A stretch of 61,443 nucleotides of DNA, taken from UBA11400 sp964473555. GTDB lineage: Bacteria > Bacteroidota > Rhodothermia > Balneolales > HLUCCA01. The position numbers and the translations under genes are program-made. Below are positions 33,312 to 41,622 of this stretch, one piece after another. The notes beneath the pieces are model-generated. The model was given only the letters and a program-made list of their open reading frames with translations. It searched no databases and was not told the DNA's origin. Every line of letters begins with the position of its first letter. The first letter of the stretch is position 1. The DNA is taken from NCBI GenBank assembly GCA_964473555.1, contig CAYYPL010000011.1, forward strand, positions 1-61,443, given 5' to 3'.

Positions 33312-35813
33312 TCAATCGTTTTTTGAAGAACGGCGCTGGTATCCGATGAAGGTGAACCCGAGTACGATGACCAACACAGCCACATTTGCCGCAGTTGAAA
33401 TGAACTGAACCGTTCCGACCCACTCCGGCGCATACACAAACTCGATCGTATGTTCACCAGCTGGAACCTCTACTCCTCGGAGGAGATAGTTGGTTCGATA
33501 GATTTCAAGTTCTTGTCCGTCGAGTGTCGCTGTCCATCCATCGTTGTAGTAGATTTCGCCCAAAACCAGGAATCCAGCGGTGGATCTGTTAGCCTCAAGC
33601 GTGATCTGATGTGCATTGTACTCCGTCACCCGAACGGTTGCAGCAGAGTCAGCGGATGCAGATGGAGTGACATCCCCCAGAACTATAGCCTGCGCAGCAG
33701 GATTGAAATCCATGCCTTTGATGAACTCCATCGCTTCACGTGGGTCATTGGTGATGCTCACAGCGTCAACAAAGTAGGCTTTTGGAAGTACATTCGTGAG
33801 CTCAAGGGCTACAGATCCTCCTGCCTGATGGGCAACTTCGAATCCGGGGACTTGTCCGTTGTAGGTGATATATTTTGTATTGAGCATGGCCAAAATACCG
33901 GTATTGATACCAGTCGGACCACCAAAAAGTGCCTCATCAATCACGTCTTGATAGATGCCGAGCTTGGCACCAGAGTACCCTCCCAGACTTTGATAAAAGT
34001 ACGATGGGATAGCGTTGTTGAATGGATTCGCGTCTAATGGAAGTACTCGGTATTCCCAGGGTTCATCCGTTTGGACAGCAGTTTGTAGCCAGGTATCAAT
34101 CGGGCGCTTGCGTGATTTAATGAGCTGTTCGGCATCGAATCCGGATTGCTGGTAGGAGCCCTCGCCGACATATCCTTTTCCGACTCCAACCATGTCAATC
34201 ATTACGAGTGTTGCCAGTCCGAGAAGTATGAATGAAGGGGCAATTTTGCTAGCGACCAGTAGATAAAGCAATCCGAGTGCGAGTCCCAAAAGTATCATAT
34301 AGCGCAACGAATCTGTCTTGGCCATTATGATGCGTGGTGGAATGATTTCGGTGCGCATGATACGATCAACGGCCTGACGAACACGCGGATCATCAACTGA
34401 AACCTGATTGGCAGATGCCAGTTGACGCGCGACTTCGGTGCGCTCGTTCTCGCGTTCGAAGCTGAGTACTGAATCTGGAGAAGTAAAGAAAACAACACCT
34501 GGGGCAAGTACCAAAACCGCAACAATGCCCCATTTTTTGATGTCGATTTCGTTTTTGGTAGACTTTCTGAGTAATGCATTTAGTCCGTCAAGTGCTGGAA
34601 TCGTGAAGCAGAAAACCGAGAGCAACAACCACATTTCTGGTGTTCTGAATTTGTTGAACAACGGAAAGTAGTTGAACATGAAATCATTCAATAGCGAGAA
34701 GTGGTACCCTAATGAAAAGAGTATGGATACGATTCCGGTGACCCAGAATGCGTTATGTCGGATTCCCGGACGAAATACAATTCCCATGACCAAAAGCGCG
34801 AAAGCAATCGCACCAAAATAATGCGGTCCACCGGTAAATGGTTTCGGCCCCCAGTAGGTTTCGCTTCCACCAAATAGACCCGGAATGATGAGTGTGAGGA
34901 GTTCTCCCCAGCCTTGTGACCAAACAAAAGCGTAGTCCTGATCAAGACCTGGTTGTCCTGCAATATCGGATCCCCCACGAATACTGGCATCGCTATATTG
35001 TAATAGGGCATAGTACTGATCCACGACAGTGAGAGCCGCAAGAATCCCCAATCCAGCTAGTACTCCGGAAAAAGTGACCCAGGAAGCAGTTTTATTGGCT
35101 TTGAAAGCCTGAATTCCATCTGAAATCCACCAAAATGCCATTAAAAACAGGAAATAATAGGTCACCTGGGGGTGTCCGGCGCGGACATGCAGCATAAAAG
35201 CGACCAAAAATAGTGCGGTTCCAAGCCAGGGGAAACCACTGGATTTTTGACTCAGGAATCGATCCGACATCAATTTGTACCCTGCAAATACCCAGGGGAT
35301 GTAGGTGTAAGCGAAAAACTTGGTGTTGTGTCCTGCTCCGACTATAATCGGAATGTAGGCCGTGAGTCCGATGACCAGAGCACCGATCACGCTCACTAGC
35401 GGTCGGTATCCCATTGTGAGCAGGAAGAAATACGCTCCGCCAAGCAGAATCCAATACTCCATCAAAGGAAACATAAACTTGAATAGCGGTAGAATGAGGG
35501 TATCAAAGGATGGGAATCGTTCCAGGTTGCTGATGACGTACGCGGGCATACCACCGAACATGTTGGTGGACCATTGTGCCTGTTCACCGGTCTGGTCCCG
35601 GTATTCCATCAAAGACTCGGCACCCGCACGCCATTGTACGATGTCGCTCGTGGTCAGGACTTGTCCACCAACGATTGAGGGAGAGTGCAAAAGAACCGGA
35701 GCCAGGAACAGCAACATCAGACAGAGAGCGTGTAACTGCCATGATTTCAGAGACTGAAGAGGGTCGAGGTGCTGGGCTTCAGAGGTGACTTTGGATTTCC
35801 GATTCTTAGACAT
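33312..35813 (-). CDS. YfhO family large membrane protein
   Basis: An 833-residue protein with about 12-13 transmembrane helices. The first periplasmic loop has IVQWRAGAESLMEYRDQTGEQAQWSTNMFGGMPAY, typical of YfhO proteins, which resemble lipid-linked-sugar glycosyltransferases (GT-C fold). Residues about 560-790 form a soluble domain ending with NDGWTATLDGQELEIYRTNYLLRGVEVPAGEH, followed by a final helix. In Firmicutes YfhO glycosylates lipoteichoic acid; here the acceptor is unknown. It is convergent with the methyltransferase-like gene. Confidence 0.88.
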   Translation of the reverse strand: MSKNRKSKVTSEAQHLDPLQSLKSWQLHALCLMLLFLAPVLLHSPSIVGGQVLTTSDIVQWRAGAESLMEYRDQTGEQAQWSTNMFGGMPAYVISNLERFPSFDTLILPLFKFMFPLMEYWILLGGAYFFLLTMGYRPLVSVIGALVIGLTAYIPIIVGAGHNTKFFAYTYIPWVFAGYKLMSDRFLSQKSSGFPWLGTALFLVAFMLHVRAGHPQVTYYFLFLMAFWWISDGIQAFKANKTASWVTFSGVLAGLGILAALTVVDQYYALLQYSDASIRGGSDIAGQPGLDQDYAFVWSQGWGELLTLIIPGLFGGSETYWGPKPFTGGPHYFGAIAFALLVMGIVFRPGIRHNAFWVTGIVSILFSLGYHFSLLNDFMFNYFPLFNKFRTPEMWLLLSVFCFTIPALDGLNALLRKSTKNEIDIKKWGIVAVLVLAPGVVFFTSPDSVLSFERENERTEVARQLASANQVSVDDPRVRQAVDRIMRTEIIPPRIIMAKTDSLRYMILLGLALGLLYLLVASKIAPSFILLGLATLVMIDMVGVGKGYVGEGSYQQSGFDAEQLIKSRKRPIDTWLQTAVQTDEPWEYRVLPLDANPFNNAIPSYFYQSLGGYSGAKLGIYQDVIDEALFGGPTGINTGILAMLNTKYITYNGQVPGFEVAHQAGGSVALELTNVLPKAYFVDAVSITNDPREAMEFIKGMDFNPAAQAIVLGDVTPSASADSAATVRVTEYNAHQITLEANRSTAGFLVLGEIYYNDGWTATLDGQELEIYRTNYLLRGVEVPAGEHTIEFVYAPEWVGTVQFISTAANVAVLVIVLGFTFIGYQRRSSKND

Positions 35814-35829
35814 AATGGTGTTCGAAAGG

Positions 35830-36117
35830 TTATTCGATTACGCGTGGTACCCGGAAGTAGTCGGAGTCGGCATCCGGAGCATTTTTCAGGGCTTCATCGT
35901 GATCTAAAGGAGGAAAAGCCTCATCTTTTCGGTAGTTCGGAGGTAGCTCGATGACGTGGTCGAGTGGCGCAACATCGGAAGTGTCCACTTGATTCAAAAG
36001 CTCCATATAGTCCAGAATCTTGTTCATGTCAGACTGAAACTGTTCAATTTCTTCTTCGGTCACGCGCAGGCGTGCCAGATTGGCCATGTAGGCTACATCC
36101 TCTTTGGTTACAGACAT
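35830..36117 (-). CDS. gatC: Asp-tRNA(Asn)/Glu-tRNA(Gln) amidotransferase subunit C
   Basis: A 95-residue protein beginning MSVTKEDVAYMANLARLRVTEEE at the ATG 36115-36117. The open frame continues upstream to 36297 but overlaps the divergent HPr gene and is not GatC-like. QFQSDMNKILDYMELLNQVDTSDVAP is the conserved core. It stabilises the GatAB enzyme that amidates mischarged tRNAs. gatA and gatB are not adjacent. It lies 17 bp upstream of the yfhO-like gene. Confidence 0.95.
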   Translation of the reverse strand: MSVTKEDVAYMANLARLRVTEEEIEQFQSDMNKILDYMELLNQVDTSDVAPLDHVIELPPNYRKDEAFPPLDHDEALKNAPDADSDYFRVPRVIE

Positions 36118-36189
36118 AAAAAGGGATAAATTCGTGGTTAAAAATCGTTTGACGCAAAAATACGAATCCAATCCCATCTTTACGAATCC

Positions 36190-36453
36190 ATGATCAAAAA
36201 GAAAGTGACTGTTGTGAACGCATCCGGTCTGCATACACGTCCATCTGCGCTGCTGGTCCAGGCCGCATCGGAGTATAAATCCGAGTTTCACATTCACATG
36301 TACGGGTACACCATCAACGGGAAGAGTATTTTAGGGGTCATGACCCTGGCAGCTGATGAAGGCTCAGAGATGGAATTGGAGTTTGATGGTCCGGACGAAA
36401 ACGAAGCTTTGGAGCGGATTGTGAAGCTCTTCGAAAGTGGATTCAACGAGTAA
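36190..36453 (+). CDS. HPr family phosphocarrier protein
   Basis: An 87-residue protein with the phosphorylatable His15 in ASGLHTRPSALLV and a regulatory Ser46 in INGKSILGVMTLAADEGSE. Both sites of a canonical HPr are therefore present. No enzyme I or sugar-specific PTS genes are in the window, so it may work in a regulatory PTS branch with HPr kinase (inference). It is divergent from gatC with 72 bp between the starts. Confidence 0.93.
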   Translation: MIKKKVTVVNASGLHTRPSALLVQAASEYKSEFHIHMYGYTINGKSILGVMTLAADEGSEMELEFDGPDENEALERIVKLFESGFNE

Positions 36454-36633
36454 TCGAGTCGGGGTTATTTTGAATCAGCTTATCTTCAATAGAAACAAAA
36501 ACAACACTTGGCCTAAACTTTTATCTCTGGAAACGTTTCCAGAATGAAATAACATGGCATATATATGGTTATAAAATTAAATAAATAAGTTATTACGAAA
36601 ATATTAAATTAAAAACAACAGTCAGTCTCTTGG

Positions 36634-36664
36634 TTTGACGTAAAATAGTTAATTCGTATATTTG
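36634..36664 (+). promoter_or_regulatory. Promoter of the CBM48 gene
   Basis: TTTG (36634-36637), a 19-nt spacer and TATATTTG (36657-36664) match the Bacteroidota consensus. Transcription would start near 36671. That rules out the in-frame ATG at 36662 and supports the one at 36698. Confidence 0.78.
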
Positions 36665-36697
36665 AGTTGGATTACTTACTCACAAACTCACATCATC

Positions 36698-36997
36698 ATG
36701 ATTACAAAACAATTCACTCCAAAGAAAACGGTCTGCAAGGCAACCTTTACGGTTCCTGCCGACAAAGCGGCCAAATCTGTCGCCATACTGGGTGACTTCA
36801 ACAACTGGAATCCCAAAGCGGATCTTCTCAACAAGAAAAACGATACCTGGGAAACCACGTTGCGTTTGGATTCAAATGCGGAATACAAATTCCGTTACCT
36901 CATCGATGACACCACATGGGAGAACGATGAAGCGGCTGACGCGTATGTTGCTAACGATTTTGGTACAGAAGACTCCGTAGTTAACACGACTATCTAA
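36698..36997 (+). CDS. Isoamylase early-set (CBM48) domain protein
   Basis: A 99-residue stand-alone CBM48 domain. The pattern KATFTVPADKAAKSVAILGDFNNWNP, then WETTLRLDSNAEYKFRYLID and a late WENDEAADAYVANDFG matches glycogen-binding domains of isoamylases and AMPK-beta. It probably binds alpha-glucan; it has no catalytic part. The start is set by the promoter ending at 36664. A strong terminator follows. Confidence 0.88.
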   Translation: MITKQFTPKKTVCKATFTVPADKAAKSVAILGDFNNWNPKADLLNKKNDTWETTLRLDSNAEYKFRYLIDDTTWENDEAADAYVANDFGTEDSVVNTTI

Positions 36998-37021
36998 GTT
37001 ATTGCAAACTCTGTGCTACTC

Positions 37022-37054
37022 AAGGGTTATCAGGAAACTGGTAACCCTTTTTTT
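37022..37054 (+). terminator. Terminator after the CBM48 gene
   Basis: AAGGGTTA (37022-37029) pairs with TAACCCTT (37042-37049), with an inner CAG-gaaa-CTG stem, and a T tract follows. It closes the CBM48 unit before the AT-rich island. Confidence 0.9.
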
Positions 37055-37124
37055 GTTTTGGAACATTCATTGCATGATGCTAAATTGGTCCAACATTATT
37101 TATTCAAGTATTCCGAGAGGTATT

Positions 37125-38303
37125 ATGGCTGGTTATTTTCAAAAAACAACATCAGCATCTAGTGCTGTATCAAGAATTAAGCATTCATCCGATTATTCAA
37201 CACTTCAAACTGCGTTTGATGATTTGAGTTCAGGCGATATCTTGTATATAAATAAAGATTATACACTTACTTCAACAGTTGATATTGTTAATTCTACAAA
37301 TAATCTTAAAGGTGATGTTAAAATAATTGGTTATGGCTCGGTAATTAGTCCCTCCTCTAACAACAGTCCAAGTGAATTAATTAGACTTCAAAACTCGTCA
37401 GTCAATAGTTCAGTATCTAACATAGTAATATCAGGTTTACGATTTAAGAACAATTTCTCTGGTGCAGGTTCAGGTACAGGTTTAGTTATCATTGATAACG
37501 TTCAAAATGAATTTGTTTATCATATCAAACTAGAGGATTTGAAGTTTGAAAACTTTAGAAAAGGTTTGGAGATTCGAAATGCATTTGACATTGTAATAGA
37601 CAATATCTATAGCACAAATTGTGAGAATGGAATAAGGTTAAGATCAAATGTCTCTGGTAAACTTTGCGGTCAAATAAAGTTGTTTGGAGGATGGTTGGTA
37701 AACAATACTATTCATATTCAAATTGAAGCTAACACTGGCCTTTCTTTTGATCATATCGAATTGTTTGGAACTACTTTCGGTCACAGAAGGCCTACAGATA
37801 CAGAAGATTCAATTGGAGTTAACATCGAAACTAATTCCGCTGGAGTTTTTGCATTTGGTTGTCACTTTGAAGAATTGAAAAATATTGTAAACTTGCAATC
37901 AGGGGTATTTTTAGCGGCAACAAGTGTTCAAGGTTGTAAGATGCTAAACATTAGTGATTGTTGTTTTAATTACAGTCAAGGTTCCTCAAATGTTATATCG
38001 ATTAACGGAAACCTTGTGAGTCCATCAAATAAACCAATATTGAAATCGTCTTACAATGATCAAGGGTTAGCAGTATTAGCTAATTCAGCCACTTCTAATA
38101 ATGCCATTCCTGATATGGGTGTTGTAGAAAGTGCATTGCTGACCGGTGGTAAATCTTCAATTAGGATTTCAACATACACCAGTACTAATAGACCATCGGC
38201 CAGTAACGTACTATCTGGAACTTTAATTTTGAATTCAACCACTGGTAAGTTAAACGTTTCGAATGGATCAGGTTGGTTTAATGCTGATGGCTCAAACGCA
38301 TAA
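37125..38303 (+). CDS. Beta-helix, tailspike-like protein in an AT-rich island
   Basis: A 392-residue protein from the ATG at 37125, which has GAGAGG four bases upstream. The frame is open further up to 37002, but that part overlaps the terminator. The N-terminus YSTLQTAFDDLSSGDILYINKDYTLTSTV is typical of pectate-lyase-like tailspikes. Strand repeats with ISGLRFKNNFSG, LEDLKFENFRKGLEI and IELFGTTFGHRRP form a right-handed beta-helix. The last 40 residues (TNRPSASNVLSGTLILNSTTGKLNVSNGSGWFNADG) resemble phage tail-fibre or structural-protein ends. It has no signal peptide. Low G+C and different codon use mark it as transferred. Function is unproven. Confidence 0.65.
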   Translation: MAGYFQKTTSASSAVSRIKHSSDYSTLQTAFDDLSSGDILYINKDYTLTSTVDIVNSTNNLKGDVKIIGYGSVISPSSNNSPSELIRLQNSSVNSSVSNIVISGLRFKNNFSGAGSGTGLVIIDNVQNEFVYHIKLEDLKFENFRKGLEIRNAFDIVIDNIYSTNCENGIRLRSNVSGKLCGQIKLFGGWLVNNTIHIQIEANTGLSFDHIELFGTTFGHRRPTDTEDSIGVNIETNSAGVFAFGCHFEELKNIVNLQSGVFLAATSVQGCKMLNISDCCFNYSQGSSNVISINGNLVSPSNKPILKSSYNDQGLAVLANSATSNNAIPDMGVVESALLTGGKSSIRISTYTSTNRPSASNVLSGTLILNSTTGKLNVSNGSGWFNADGSNA

Positions 38304-38317
38304 AAATTTAAATTTCA

Positions 38318-39238
38318 ATGCTCAAAAAACTTTACTTCGCGGTTATTTTTCGTTTTACGAAATGGACCTTCAACATTTGGCAATCAATTGGGCTTCATGT
38401 TGTCCCAAATCACTTCTATCAACCTATTCCTGATACACGTTTTTTACCAGAAAGACTTTGGAATACCCCATCAAGGATGGTTGGTGTTGAATTGAATGTG
38501 GATAAACAGTTGAAATTGATAAAGAAATTTTCAGACAAATATTCAACTGAGTACGAGAAATTTCCTGCAACTCAAAGCGATTTGATTTCAGGTTCGGATG
38601 AGCATTTTTATTCACACAATCCATTTATTGCACCAGCAGATTCTGAATTTCTATACAGTCTCGTGCGTGATAACAAACCGAATCGTATCGTAGAAATCGG
38701 TTCTGGATTTTCAACTTATCTTTCTGCAATAGCTATACACGCAAATCTGCAAGAGGATGGGTCGAATACAGATCTAATTGCAATTGAGCCCTATCCAAAC
38801 GAGACACTTCGTAAAGGATTCAAAGGGTTAACAGAGCTTAAAACTACCAAACTTCAGGACGTTCCACTGGATTTATTCGAGAATTTGGGTGAAGGCGATA
38901 TTCTATTTATTGACTCTACTCACGTTTTGAATATTGGTAGCGATGTTTCTTACGAATTCCTAGAGTTGATACCTAGGCTGACGTCAGGTGTATACGTTCA
39001 CATTCATGATATTTATCTGCCTTATGAGTATCCTAAAAGCATGATTTACGAGGATATGAAATTCTATACTGAGCAGTATATCTTACATGCTTTATTGGTT
39101 AACAACCCCCGGTTGGAGGTTATTTACTCAGGATATTATCTTCATCTAAACCATTCGAATGAGCTAAAAAAGGCTTTTCCAAGGTACAATCCGACAAGTA
39201 AAGCTGAACCTGTCAGTTTTTGGTTGAAAGTTAAATGA
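38318..39238 (+). CDS. Class I SAM-methyltransferase-like protein, AT-rich
   Basis: A 306-residue protein 14 bp behind the beta-helix gene and equally AT-rich. NRIVEIGSGFSTYLSAIAIHA is a Rossmann motif I, LIAIEPYPNETL the next strand, GDILFIDSTHVLNIGSDVSYEFLELIPRL and GVYVHIHDIYLPYEYP the later ones, as in Methyltransf_24-type proteins often found in surface-polysaccharide clusters. The first 35 residues are hydrophobic or amphipathic and may contact the membrane. The substrate is unknown. Confidence 0.7.
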   Translation: MLKKLYFAVIFRFTKWTFNIWQSIGLHVVPNHFYQPIPDTRFLPERLWNTPSRMVGVELNVDKQLKLIKKFSDKYSTEYEKFPATQSDLISGSDEHFYSHNPFIAPADSEFLYSLVRDNKPNRIVEIGSGFSTYLSAIAIHANLQEDGSNTDLIAIEPYPNETLRKGFKGLTELKTTKLQDVPLDLFENLGEGDILFIDSTHVLNIGSDVSYEFLELIPRLTSGVYVHIHDIYLPYEYPKSMIYEDMKFYTEQYILHALLVNNPRLEVIYSGYYLHLNHSNELKKAFPRYNPTSKAEPVSFWLKVK

Positions 39239-39344
39239 TATTGAGTAAATGCAACTTCATTTTTTAGTTGTTTCAATGCTGGATTGGTGACATATTATTC
39301 ATCTTTGTATGTGTCACCAAACCTGAAACAATCCGCTTCACGAT

Positions 39345-40667
39345 ATGTCTTTAGTCAAAACTTCGATTATTACGGGATTTGCCCTTTTATTTTTAACTCA
39401 AATTCCACTCATTGCCCAGCCACTTTCACCAGAAACTGAGTCCCGCATCGAGTCGGTGCGTGATAAAGTTGTCACGTGGCGGCGCGACATCCATCAGCAT
39501 CCCGAGCTTGGTAACCGTGAGTTCCGAACTTCGCAAATGGTGGCAGAGCACCTTCAGAGCCTCGGAATCGAAGTCCAGACCGGTGTAGCGCACACGGGCG
39601 TTGTTGGTGTGCTTCGCGGTGGGAAACCGGGTCCGGTGGTGGCGCTTCGCGCCGATATGGACGCCCTGCCAGTGACCGAACGGGTCGACATTCCCTATGC
39701 TTCCAAACAAGTGGCTCAGTTTAACGGACAGGAAGTGGGTGTGATGCACGCCTGCGGACACGATACCCACGTGGCGATGCTCATGGGAACCGCAGAAGTG
39801 CTGGCCGGAATGCGTGCTGAGCTCGCGGGAACCGTTAAATTTATCTTTCAACCTGCTGAGGAAGGTCCACCTGAGGGAGAAGAGGGTGGAGCAAAGCTCA
39901 TGGTTGAGCAAGGCGTGATGAAGAATCCGGATGTGGATGTAGTATTCGGATTTCATATCAATTCTTCCCTTGAAGTGAATCATATTTCGTATGTCGTGGG
40001 TGGAGCTATGGCCAGCGCAGATGATTTTCGAATCATTATTAAAGGCGCCCAAACGCACGGAGCGTACCCATGGAACGGCTCGGATCCGATCGTGGCAGCA
40101 GCCCAAATGGTCACAGCACTTCAAACTATTGTCAGTCGTCGCGTAAAACTGACCGAAAATCCAGCCGTGGTGACCATTGGGATGATCCGCGGTGGGGTGC
40201 GTTCAAATATTATTCCAGAGCAACTCGAAATGATGGGAACCATGCGCGCCCTGCACCCACAAGATCGCCTGGACATCATCGAGCACATGCACAGCATCGT
40301 AACCAACACTGCCGCTGCGATGGGTGTGGAAGCTACGCTGACTCTCCCGGTAACGACATCGTATCCAGTGACTTACAATAACCTTGAGCTGACCGAAACC
40401 ATGCTGCCTGTCATAAAGGCAGTCGCTGGTGAAGACAAAGTTATGCAGTACAAGCCGGTGATGGGTGCTGAGGATTTTTCATACTATGCCCAGGAAGTTC
40501 CTGGATTGTTTTTGTCGCTCGGCGGACGTCCATCGAATGTTGCCCCCGAGGACGCAGCTCCACACCACACTCCAGACTTTTTTGTCACCGACGAGGGGCT
40601 TCAACTCGGAGTTAGGACGTTTATCGCCCTCACCCTCGATTACATGGCTCGCAATCCCGAGTACTAG
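39345..40667 (+). CDS. M20 family amidohydrolase
   Basis: A 440-residue secreted protein with a signal peptide (ITGFALLFLTQIPLIAQP). M20D features are WRRDIHQHPELGNREFRTS, ALRADMDALPV, MHACGHDTHVAMLMG (metal Cys/His) and FIFQPAEEGPPEGEEGGAKLM (catalytic Glu pair), then a lid domain and MGAEDFSYYAQEVPG. Relatives hydrolyse N-acyl amino acids, hippurate or IAA conjugates. Periplasmic location is inferred from the signal peptide. Confidence 0.93.
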   Translation: MSLVKTSIITGFALLFLTQIPLIAQPLSPETESRIESVRDKVVTWRRDIHQHPELGNREFRTSQMVAEHLQSLGIEVQTGVAHTGVVGVLRGGKPGPVVALRADMDALPVTERVDIPYASKQVAQFNGQEVGVMHACGHDTHVAMLMGTAEVLAGMRAELAGTVKFIFQPAEEGPPEGEEGGAKLMVEQGVMKNPDVDVVFGFHINSSLEVNHISYVVGGAMASADDFRIIIKGAQTHGAYPWNGSDPIVAAAQMVTALQTIVSRRVKLTENPAVVTIGMIRGGVRSNIIPEQLEMMGTMRALHPQDRLDIIEHMHSIVTNTAAAMGVEATLTLPVTTSYPVTYNNLELTETMLPVIKAVAGEDKVMQYKPVMGAEDFSYYAQEVPGLFLSLGGRPSNVAPEDAAPHHTPDFFVTDEGLQLGVRTFIALTLDYMARNPEY

Positions 40668-40678
40668 TATCACTTTTA

Positions 40679-40709
40679 GGGGCACTGACATCTCTTGATT
40701 CAGTGCCCC
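40679..40709 (+). other. 10-bp hairpin between M20 gene and birA
   Basis: GGGGCACTGA (40679-40688) and TCAGTGCCCC (40700-40709) pair perfectly around an 11-nt loop. No T tract follows, so it is only a possible terminator or mRNA-end stabiliser. Confidence 0.5.
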
Positions 40710-40740
40710 ACAACCCTCCAGTCCATTTTAAGGTGGCTCC

Positions 40741-41580
40741 TTGAAATCACCTTTCGACATTCAACGCTTTTCTGACCAACTATCGACACACTGGCTGGGA
40801 AGACACATCCAGGTGTTTGATGCCCTTCCATCCACAAACACGTACCTGAAAGAAAAGGCGGGAAAGTGCCAGGATCCTCAAGGGCGTCCAGTGGACGGTG
40901 GTATCGTGCTGGCCGACTACCAACACGCCGGTCGCGGACAACATAATCGGAGCTGGCAATCTGTTCCCGGGCAAAATCTTACTTTCAGCTTTTGCTACCA
41001 TCCTCATCAGGTCAAACGCCTTCCGTCCATTACATTGATAACCGCACTGGCTTGTGCCAAAGCTATCGATGAGCTCACTGAAGTATTCGTCAAGTTGAAA
41101 TGGCCCAACGATTTGTTTGCAAATGGAAAGAAACTCGGTGGAATTTTGATCGAATCCTCGTTGATTGGAGACAAAGTGGATAATTTGATCGTCGGAATTG
41201 GGATTAACGTACATCAAACCGAATTTCAAGATGTGACATTGAATGCGACCTCGATTGATCACGAACTTCAACAAACGGCCGAAAACGGGCTTGAATACAC
41301 CAGGGAAGACGTTTTAGCCGCAATGTGTAACTCCTTGGAGCACTATTTCGACCAGTGGGACAGTGGGAGTCCGTTGCCCCGCCAGGAAGCCAATCAGCGG
41401 CTTATTGGGTACGGAATGTACGGTTATCTGGAGGTCAATGGGTCCCAAAAAGATGATTTGGTCAAGTTCATGGGTATCGATGAAGACGGATTCCCGGTCT
41501 TTGTGACTTGGGATGGGGATATTATGAGATATCGTCATGAACCCGTGCGTTTTCATCCCGAATCCCTGCCAGAGCTTTAG
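40741..41580 (+). CDS. birA: Biotin--[acetyl-CoA-carboxylase] ligase
   Basis: A 279-residue ligase starting with TTG at 40741, which has AAGGTGG 5 bases upstream. FDALPSTNTYLKE, the biotinoyl-AMP loop ADYQHAGRGQHNRSWQS, VKLKWPNDLFANGKKLGGILIES and GIGINVHQ are the catalytic motifs. It lacks the N-terminal helix-turn-helix of E. coli BirA, so it is a pure enzyme and not a repressor. tilS follows after 42 bp. Confidence 0.95.
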   Translation: MKSPFDIQRFSDQLSTHWLGRHIQVFDALPSTNTYLKEKAGKCQDPQGRPVDGGIVLADYQHAGRGQHNRSWQSVPGQNLTFSFCYHPHQVKRLPSITLITALACAKAIDELTEVFVKLKWPNDLFANGKKLGGILIESSLIGDKVDNLIVGIGINVHQTEFQDVTLNATSIDHELQQTAENGLEYTREDVLAAMCNSLEHYFDQWDSGSPLPRQEANQRLIGYGMYGYLEVNGSQKDDLVKFMGIDEDGFPVFVTWDGDIMRYRHEPVRFHPESLPEL

Positions 41581-41622
41581 CAATTTTCTTATCTTGGCAG
41601 GCAACCAAGTCTAAACTACTCC

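Noticed and set aside
36118..36297. N-terminal extension of GatC
   Set aside because: The extension is not GatC-like and overlaps the divergent HPr coding start; the ATG at 36115-36117 gives the normal length.
36662..36697. Upstream ATG for the CBM48 protein
   Set aside because: It overlaps the -7 box TATATTTG at 36657-36664, so it cannot be in the transcript.
40679..40709. Terminator after the M20 gene
   Set aside because: The stem is perfect but no T tract follows on either strand in the right place; kept only as a hairpin.
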